Below, piece after piece: positions 13,048 through 17,820 of a stretch of DNA of 17,820 bases (positions within the stretch are counted from its first letter, which is position 1; every line of letters starts with the position of its first letter). The position numbers and the translations under genes were made by a program. The stretch covers positions 1 to 17,820 of the forward strand of contig CAZRFE010000049.1 in the NCBI GenBank assembly GCA_964599565.1, read 5' to 3'. The notes under the pieces are model-generated. The model saw nothing but the letters and a program-made list of their open reading frames with translations, was not told the origin of the DNA and ran no database searches. The stretch is from JAJUFS01 sp964599565 (GTDB lineage Bacteria > Pseudomonadota > Gammaproteobacteria > Natronospirales > JAJUFS01).

Positions 13048-14499
13048 ATGACCGTCCGCATTCACGCCCTGCTGGGCGTTCTTGGTGCGTTGCTTGTGCA
13101 CGCACCGGCAAGCGCAGCGGAAAACGCGCAGGAGCAGCCAGCTGCGCTGCCCGCGCCCGTTGCGATCAGCGATCTCGTTCGCGACAACGTCACGGCGCTG
13201 CAGCGGCGCGCGGCGGAAGACGAACGCGCGTATGACATCGTTGCATCGCTGACCACGGAAGTCGGTCCGCGCTCCGCCGGCAGCAGCGGCGACCGCGCGG
13301 CGGTCGCCTGGGCGCTGACGAAACTGCGCGACCTCGGTTTCCAGAACGTGCGCGCCGAATCCGTCGAAGTGCCGCACTGGGAGCGTGGCGAACTCACCGC
13401 GGAAATCCTCGAGCCGTTCCCGCAGAAGCTCGTCGCGGTTGCACTCGGCGGCAGCATCGGCACGCCCGCGGAAGGCATCACCGCGCCGGTAGTCGCGGTG
13501 CGCGATCTCGATGAACTCGCAAAGCTCAAGCCCGCAAAGGTGCGCGGACACATCGTCTACATCAACGGGCGCATGGAACGCGAACGCGATGGTTCCGGCT
13601 ACGGGCCGGCTGTCAGAAAGCGTGGCGCGGGCGCGGTGGAAGCCGCAAAGCTTGGCGCGGTCGCGGTCGTGATCCGCTCCGTCGGCACGGACAACAACCG
13701 CATCGCGCATACCGGCGCGATGCGGTACGTGGATGGCGTGAAACGCATCCCCGCAATCGCGCTGTCGAATCCCGATGCAGACCTGCTCGATCGCGAACTC
13801 GCCACCGGTCGCGATGTCGTCTTCCGGCTGCATTCCACGTCGCGTTACCTGCCGAACGAAATGTCCGCGAACGTCATCGGCGAAATTCGCGGCCGCGAGA
13901 AGCCGGATGAAATCGTGCTGCTCGGCGCGCATCTCGACTCATGGGACGTCGGCACCGGCGCGCACGACGATGCCGCAGGCGTTGCGATCGTCACCGCTGC
14001 TGCACGGCTGATCGGCGATCTGCGCCGCCCGCCGCAACGAACGATTCGCGTCGTGCTGTATGCGAACGAGGAATTCGGTCTCTCGGGCGGGCGCACGTAC
14101 GTCACCGCGCACGAAGACGAGATCGACAACCACGTGCTCGCGATGGAAGCCGACTTCGGCGCCGGCCGCGTGTGGCAGCTCGCAAGCCGCGTGCCGGAGG
14201 ACCGGCTGCCGCTGATCACGGCAATCTTCGACCTTGTCAAACCGCTTGGCGTCGAATGGAGCGGCAACGAAGCCTATGGCGGTGCGGACATCGGTCCGCT
14301 GCGTGCGCGTGGCGTTCCTGTCGTGCAGCCGGGCCAGGACGGCACGCTGTACTTCGACGTGCATCACACCGACAACGACACGCTCGACAAGATCGATCCC
14401 GTGCAGCTCAACCAGAATGTCGCCGTCTACGCGACCGCCGCGTACGTTGCAGCGATGATGGAGAAGAATTTCGGAAGACTGCCAGTCCAGCAGCAGTGA
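13048..14499 (+). CDS. Secreted M28-family zinc peptidase (carboxypeptidase Q-like)
   Basis: A 483-residue exported metallopeptidase. The signal peptide spans residues 1-23 (ending ASA before AEN). A PA-type insert follows the N-terminal region (near 110-270). The di-zinc catalytic core has AHLDSWDVGTGAHDDAAG (His295 and Asp307 as ligands), YANEEFG (catalytic Glu341, ligand Glu342), MEADFGAG (Asp369) and DVHHTDNDTLDKID (His439/440). All expected ligands are visible. Length and order match bacterial homologues of human plasma glutamate carboxypeptidase (CPQ). It probably trims dipeptides or aminoacyl peptides in the periplasm. The ATG has GGGAG 7 bases upstream. It starts 35 bases after the permease stop with no terminator between, so it may be co-transcribed with the iron permease. 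An 11-bp-stem terminator follows. Confidence 0.93.
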   Translation: MTVRIHALLGVLGALLVHAPASAAENAQEQPAALPAPVAISDLVRDNVTALQRRAAEDERAYDIVASLTTEVGPRSAGSSGDRAAVAWALTKLRDLGFQNVRAESVEVPHWERGELTAEILEPFPQKLVAVALGGSIGTPAEGITAPVVAVRDLDELAKLKPAKVRGHIVYINGRMERERDGSGYGPAVRKRGAGAVEAAKLGAVAVVIRSVGTDNNRIAHTGAMRYVDGVKRIPAIALSNPDADLLDRELATGRDVVFRLHSTSRYLPNEMSANVIGEIRGREKPDEIVLLGAHLDSWDVGTGAHDDAAGVAIVTAAARLIGDLRRPPQRTIRVVLYANEEFGLSGGRTYVTAHEDEIDNHVLAMEADFGAGRVWQLASRVPEDRLPLITAIFDLVKPLGVEWSGNEAYGGADIGPLRARGVPVVQPGQDGTLYFDVHHTDNDTLDKIDPVQLNQNVAVYATAAYVAAMMEKNFGRLPVQQQ

Positions 14500-14520
14500 C
14501 AACGATCCGCCGTCAAACGC

Positions 14521-14551
14521 AGAGAGCCGGCATTCGCCGGCTCTCTTGTTT
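14521..14551 (+). terminator. Intrinsic terminator after the M28 peptidase gene
   Basis: AGAGAGCCGGC (14521-14531), loop ATTC, and GCCGGCTCTCT (14536-14546) make a perfect 11-bp stem, followed by TGTTT on the plus strand. It sits 22 bases after the peptidase stop and 34 bases before the end of convergent dusA. The minus-strand side lacks a good U-tract, so it mainly serves the peptidase transcript. Confidence 0.85.
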
Positions 14552-14584
14552 CCTGCTTCGTTTTCCAAAGGCTTGCGTCTGCGC

Positions 14585-15568
14585 TCACGCCGCCTCGTTC
14601 ACCGGAATCGCCATCCTCACGCGTTCAAGCCCACCGCCTTTCGCGATGCCTTCGCTCAACTCGCGCCGCCAGTGACGCGCGCCGGGCATGCCCTGGTACA
14701 ACCCGAGCATGTGCCGTGTCATCGATCGCAGCGGCGTGCCGCGTGCAAGTTCCGCTTCCATGTACGGCAGGAATTCTTCCAGCACATCCTCGCGCGAACG
14801 CGTTGTTACGGGCGCACCGAAGATCACGCCGTCCGCTTCCGCGAGCATCCACGGATTGTGATACGCCTCGCGGCCGATCATCGCGCCATCGAAGGCTTCA
14901 AGATGCGCGCGTGCATCTTCAAGCGTCTTCACACCGCCGTTCACGATCACTTCCAGCTGCGGGAAGTCATGCTTCACGCGGGCCGCGATGTCGTATCGCA
15001 GCGGCGGAATCTCGCGGTTCTCCTTCGGGCTCAGACCTTTAAGCCACGCCTTGCGTGCATGGATCGTGAATACATCGCAACCGGTGGATGACACCGTCGC
15101 GATGAACCCGTGCAGGAACTCGTAGCTGTCGTTTGCATCGATGCCGATGCGCGTCTTCACCGTGACGGGAATCTTCACGCGTGCGCGCATCTCGGCAATG
15201 CAATCGGCGACAAGCTGCGGCTCCGCCATCAGGCAGGCGCCGAAGCGTCCCGACTGCACGCGATCGCTCGGACAGCCGACGTTGAGATTCACCTCGTCGT
15301 AACCGAAGTCTTCCGCAATCCTTGCCGCACGCGCGAGCGCATCCGGCTCCGAGCCGCCAAGCTGCAGTGCAACGGGATGCTCGGCGTCGTCGTATGCCAG
15401 GAACCGCTTCGCATCGCCGCGCAATATCGCGTTGGCGTGCACCATTTCGGTGTACAGCAACGTGCGGCGAGAAATGGCGCGCAGGAACCGCCGGCAGTGA
15501 CGATCCGTCCATTCCATCATGGGCGCGACGCTGAGACGTCGGTCAGGTTTCGAGGGTATCAGGGGCAT
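14585..15568 (-). CDS. dusA: tRNA-dihydrouridine synthase A
   Basis: A 327-residue flavoenzyme that reduces uridines in the D-loop of tRNA (U20/U20a in E. coli DusA). The TIM-barrel/FMN motifs are SVAPMMEWTDRHCRRFLR (13-30), LYTEMV, ALQLGGSEP, NLNVGCPSDRVQSGRFGACLM (catalytic Cys99), HARKAWLKGLSPKENR and VNGGV. The HARKAWLKGLSPKENR segment and the PMMEWTD start distinguish DusA from DusB and DusC. Length is normal for the family. The ATG at 15568 was chosen. An in-frame GTG at 15625 would add 19 residues but lies upstream of a good extended -10 (TGGTAGAAT), so it should not be in the message. The ribosome site is weak. It is downstream of the SCO gene on the same strand but probably has its own promoter. 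Confidence 0.95.
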   Translation of the reverse strand: MPLIPSKPDRRLSVAPMMEWTDRHCRRFLRAISRRTLLYTEMVHANAILRGDAKRFLAYDDAEHPVALQLGGSEPDALARAARIAEDFGYDEVNLNVGCPSDRVQSGRFGACLMAEPQLVADCIAEMRARVKIPVTVKTRIGIDANDSYEFLHGFIATVSSTGCDVFTIHARKAWLKGLSPKENREIPPLRYDIAARVKHDFPQLEVIVNGGVKTLEDARAHLEAFDGAMIGREAYHNPWMLAEADGVIFGAPVTTRSREDVLEEFLPYMEAELARGTPLRSMTRHMLGLYQGMPGARHWRRELSEGIAKGGGLERVRMAIPVNEAA

Positions 15569-15596
15569 GCCGCTGCAAGGTTTCGGAAAGGCCGCG

Positions 15597-15605
15597 ATTC
15601 TACCA
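15597..15605 (-). promoter_or_regulatory. Extended -10 promoter element of dusA
   Basis: On the minus strand TGGTAGAAT fits the extended -10 form TGnTATAAT with one mismatch. It lies between the SCO stop (15634) and the dusA ATG (15568), giving a leader of roughly 20 bases. No clear -35 is visible; extended -10 promoters can work without one. Confidence 0.5.
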
Positions 15606-15633
15606 GCCGCAGCGCATCCGATCACATGGCACG

Positions 15634-16209
15634 CTATCGCTGGGCCTTGAGCGCGGCCTTCACCTGCCGCACGAATTCGGGATCCGGTGCGCCGAGCTTG
15701 CTGCTGCGCGCAAGCTCGCGCCCGCTCGCATCGAGCAGGACGAGAACGGAGGTGTGATTGAACTCGCCGTCCGGCAGCGCCTTGTACTTGATGCCGAGCA
15801 CGGCGGCGAGCGGGCGCGTTCCCTCGGCGGAGGTTCTTGCCAGTATCCAGCGTTCGCTGCTGACGTTGCGTTCCGCCGCGACTTCGCGGAGATGTTCCGG
15901 CGTATCGCGTTCAGGGTCGATGCTCACCATCGCGACGCGCAATCCATCGCGCAGGTCTTCCGGCAATTGCCCTTCCACCTGCTGGATGGTGCTGATCAGC
16001 ATCGGGCACACGTGCGGGCAGGAGCCGTAGAACATGCTCACGATCACGGGCGCGCCCTGCAGGGACGCGAGCGGCGTCACATCGCCGCGATGTGTTTCGA
16101 GCGACACGTCGAGCCGGTAGACGGAATCCCCGGGCAGGTCTGCGGCGAACGGGGCGTTCGCAAGCAATGCCAGGAAAACAATCGTCATGACCTTCGCCGG
16201 AAATTTCAT
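15634..16209 (-). CDS. SCO1/SenC/PrrC-family copper chaperone or thioredoxin-like protein
   Basis: A 191-residue exported protein with a thioredoxin fold. Signal peptide residues 1-22 end in PFA before ADL. The copper site is complete: GSCPHVCP with Cys64 and Cys68, and His152 in EFNHTSV. SIDPERDTPEHL is another family signature. SCO proteins deliver copper to, or reduce the thiols of, copper enzymes such as cytochrome oxidase CuA centres. Here it is the third gene of a nirK operon, so supplying copper to nitrite reductase is the likely job (inference). Its ATG overlaps the stop of the upstream gene by four bases (ATGA at 16206-16209), so the two are translationally coupled. The stop is 65 bases before the dusA start. 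Confidence 0.92.
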   Translation of the reverse strand: MKFPAKVMTIVFLALLANAPFAADLPGDSVYRLDVSLETHRGDVTPLASLQGAPVIVSMFYGSCPHVCPMLISTIQQVEGQLPEDLRDGLRVAMVSIDPERDTPEHLREVAAERNVSSERWILARTSAEGTRPLAAVLGIKYKALPDGEFNHTSVLVLLDASGRELARSSKLGAPDPEFVRQVKAALKAQR

Positions 16210-16997
16210 CGCGCATCTCCCGTTGGTTCGTACGCGCAGCGGAAACCCATGTTGCGCGTCGTCGCGTTGCCCTCAAGGCTCGACAGCATCGCCGTGCGCA
16301 TCAGCACGGCATAGTTTTCCTTTTCTTCCATGGTGGCGGCGCCCGCGCCACAGAATTCGAGCTTGTCCGCGCCGCCCTGCACGCGGTTGTCGCCGGAAAC
16401 GAGCAGCGCGTTGAAGTCCTCGGTCCACTCCCACACGAGTCCGTGCATGTCCTGCACGCCCCAGGCGTTCGGTGGATTGCGGCCGACACGCGGCAGCGAC
16501 TTGCCGCCGGTTTCGCTGTACCAGCCGAGTATCTTCTGCCGCCACTCAGGTTTGTCACGCGCATCGCGCTCGGTGGCATCCGCTGCTGCGACGTATTCCC
16601 ATTCATGCCATGTCGGCAGTCTTCCGCCCTGCGCTTCGCAGTACGCACGCGCCGCAAACCAGCTCACGTTCACGACCGGCTGGGCGGATTGCTCCGGCGA
16701 GATTTCACGTGCGTGCGGCCAGTGTGCAAGGTAGTTCTGATCCGCGAACAGCGAGACGGTCTCGCCGCGCCGCCATTCGGGATGGCGAACGACGAACGCG
16801 AGAAACTCCCCGTTGGTGACGGGTGTTTCATCGAGACGGAATGCATCGATGGCGACGGCAGCGTTGTCCTCCGTCAACGGCAGGACGCTCTGGAACGAAC
16901 CCGCGTCGATCGGAACGCTCGCCGTCGATGCCGCGAGCACCGGCGCCGGGCAGAAACCCGGCGCCAGCGCGAACAATGCCATGACGACATTCTTCAT
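16206..16997 (-). CDS. nirV: NirV-like FGE/SUMF1-fold protein next to nirK
   Basis: A 263-residue exported protein with a signal peptide (residues 1-22, ending VLA before AST) and a formylglycine-generating-enzyme fold: IDAFRLDETPVTNGEFLAF, PVVNVSWFAARAYCEAQGGRLPTWHEWEY, GVQDMHGLVWEWTEDF and NMGFRCAYE. Real FGE uses a C-x4-C copper-binding pair. Here the corresponding region (GGADKLEFCGAGA) has a single Cys, so sulfatase activation is unlikely. Proteins of this type beside nirK are called NirV; their role is not settled and may be in maturation of nitrite reductase. The ATG at 16997 shares one base with the nirK stop (TGATG). An in-frame TTG one codon earlier is less likely. The stop overlaps the SCO start by four bases. 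Confidence 0.85.
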   Translation of the reverse strand: MKNVVMALFALAPGFCPAPVLAASTASVPIDAGSFQSVLPLTEDNAAVAIDAFRLDETPVTNGEFLAFVVRHPEWRRGETVSLFADQNYLAHWPHAREISPEQSAQPVVNVSWFAARAYCEAQGGRLPTWHEWEYVAAADATERDARDKPEWRQKILGWYSETGGKSLPRVGRNPPNAWGVQDMHGLVWEWTEDFNALLVSGDNRVQGGADKLEFCGAGAATMEEKENYAVLMRTAMLSSLEGNATTRNMGFRCAYEPTGDAR

Positions 16998-17820
16998 CAA
17001 TGCGCGGCGCCCTTCGGACGTTCGCCCTTCGTTTCCTCGCGAACCGCGGCCACTTCCTCGGTCGTCACCACGCCATCCTCGTTGCCCCAGCTGTTGAGCA
17101 CGTAGGTAAGAATGTTCGCGATGCCGTCGTCGGTGAGCTGGCTCATCGCCGGCATGACGGAGTTGTACGGCTGGCCGTTCACCGTAACCGGTCCGCTCAG
17201 TCCATTGAGCACGATCGAGATCGCGCGGCGCTTGTCTTCCATCAGGTAATCCGAGCCGGCAAGCGGCGGGAACACGCCCGGCAGGCCTTCGCCGTTGTCC
17301 TGGTGACAGACCGAGCAGGTGCCGTTGTAAAGGAGCGCGCCCGCGGCGATCTGCTGTTCCTTCGTCGCGGTGCCTTCGCGCATGGCGGCCACGGTTTCAC
17401 CGATCACGGGTGCTGCACCCGCCATCGCCTTGTCGCCGAGATACACCGCGTCCACTTCCTTGCCGGTGTAGACGTCGTGATTCTCTTCACCCTGCACTTC
17501 GAGGATGCCGAGCGCGCCCTTGTTGAATGCGCGGAAGATCGAGTGATCGACAAGCACGAGATCGCCCGGGCTTTCCGTGCGGAACTCGGTGATGGCCGAG
17601 CCGCCTGCAGGAACAAGCGTTGTCTGGATGTTCTGCTGGTAGTTCGTGCCGCCTTCCGTGTACACCTTGTCGAAGATCTCGCCGATGACATGGAAGCTTG
17701 AAACCAGGTTCGGTCCGCCGTTGCCGACGTAAAGACGCACGGTCTCGCCCACCTTTGCCTGCAGCGCGTTGTCGCCGAGCAGCGCGCCTTCCGAGCCGTT
17801 GAACAGCACGTAGGTCGCGT
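16997..17820 (-). CDS. nirK: Copper nitrite reductase NirK with C-terminal cytochrome c domain, partial
   Basis: The C-terminal 273 or so codons; the frame continues past the right edge. The second cupredoxin domain is visible. GNGGPNLVSSFHVIGEIFDKVY carries a His equivalent to the type 2 copper ligand (His306 in the Alcaligenes numbering), and DHSIFRAFNKGALGILEVQGEENHDVYTGK is characteristic of NirK/AniA. A linker leads to a class I cytochrome c domain with CSVCH (codons at 17303-17317) and a likely Met ligand in SVMPAMSQL. The enzyme reduces nitrite to nitric oxide in the periplasm. The fused haem is thought to receive electrons for the copper centre, as known for Ralstonia pickettii-type enzymes. 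The N-terminus with the type 1 copper site lies outside the window. The gene ends in TGATG, overlapping the next start. Confidence 0.95.
   Translation of the reverse strand, partial: ATYVLFNGSEGALLGDNALQAKVGETVRLYVGNGGPNLVSSFHVIGEIFDKVYTEGGTNYQQNIQTTLVPAGGSAITEFRTESPGDLVLVDHSIFRAFNKGALGILEVQGEENHDVYTGKEVDAVYLGDKAMAGAAPVIGETVAAMREGTATKEQQIAAGALLYNGTCSVCHQDNGEGLPGVFPPLAGSDYLMEDKRRAISIVLNGLSGPVTVNGQPYNSVMPAMSQLTDDGIANILTYVLNSWGNEDGVVTTEEVAAVREETKGERPKGAAH

Noticed and set aside
15569..15625. GTG start extending dusA by 19 residues
   Set aside because: The extension lies across and upstream of an extended -10 element, adds sequence not typical of DusA, and the ATG at 15568 gives the normal family length.

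Overview
The window is GC-rich, gene-dense, single-chromosome-like DNA. Codon use is uniform (strong G/C at third positions, which also produces very long antisense open frames). The gene content is typical of a Pseudomonadota bacterium, most likely a gammaproteobacterium: two-partner secretion, a DusA-type dihydrouridine synthase, a cytochrome c-fused copper nitrite reductase and an FTR1 iron permease. I see no insertion sequences, phage genes, CRISPR arrays, tRNA or rRNA genes, and the genus cannot be fixed from the sequence alone.

Layout. (1) Positions 1-2985, minus strand: a two-partner secretion pair, with an outer-membrane transporter (TpsB) followed by the start of a filamentous-haemagglutinin-like exoprotein (TpsA) that runs off the left edge. 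(2) Positions 3249-9006, plus strand: a PP2C-type phosphatase, a 1457-residue membrane Ser/Thr kinase with a large extracytoplasmic helical region ending in a formylglycine-generating-enzyme (FGE/SUMF1) fold, and a small one-helix membrane protein of unknown function. (3) Positions 9068-10930, minus strand: a class III adenylate cyclase fused to an FHA domain, convergent with block 2 across a bidirectional terminator, and a SAM-dependent methyltransferase. (4) Positions 11072-14499, plus strand: a cytochrome c/FTR1 iron permease behind a good Fur-box match, then a secreted M28 zinc peptidase. (5) Positions 14585-17820, minus strand: dusA, an SCO-type copper chaperone, a NirV-like FGE-fold protein and the C-terminal part of NirK. 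The last three form a tightly overlapping denitrification operon.

The most interesting unit is block 2 plus the cyclase. The kinase has repeated Thr-containing motifs (KTQV, KTEW, KTQV) in its acidic cytoplasmic N-terminus. The neighbouring cyclase carries an FHA phosphothreonine-reader domain with all key residues present. A plausible but unproven reading is a transmembrane signalling module. The periplasmic FGE-fold/helical-repeat domain would sense something, the kinase would phosphorylate itself, the FHA-cyclase would dock and make cAMP, and the PP2C enzyme would reset the system. The module is divergent from the two-partner secretion operon, so the adhesin-like exoprotein is a candidate target of its control.

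Block 5 is a nirK-nirV-SCO arrangement in which all three genes overlap by 1-4 bases. Block 4 looks like iron-starvation-regulated uptake.
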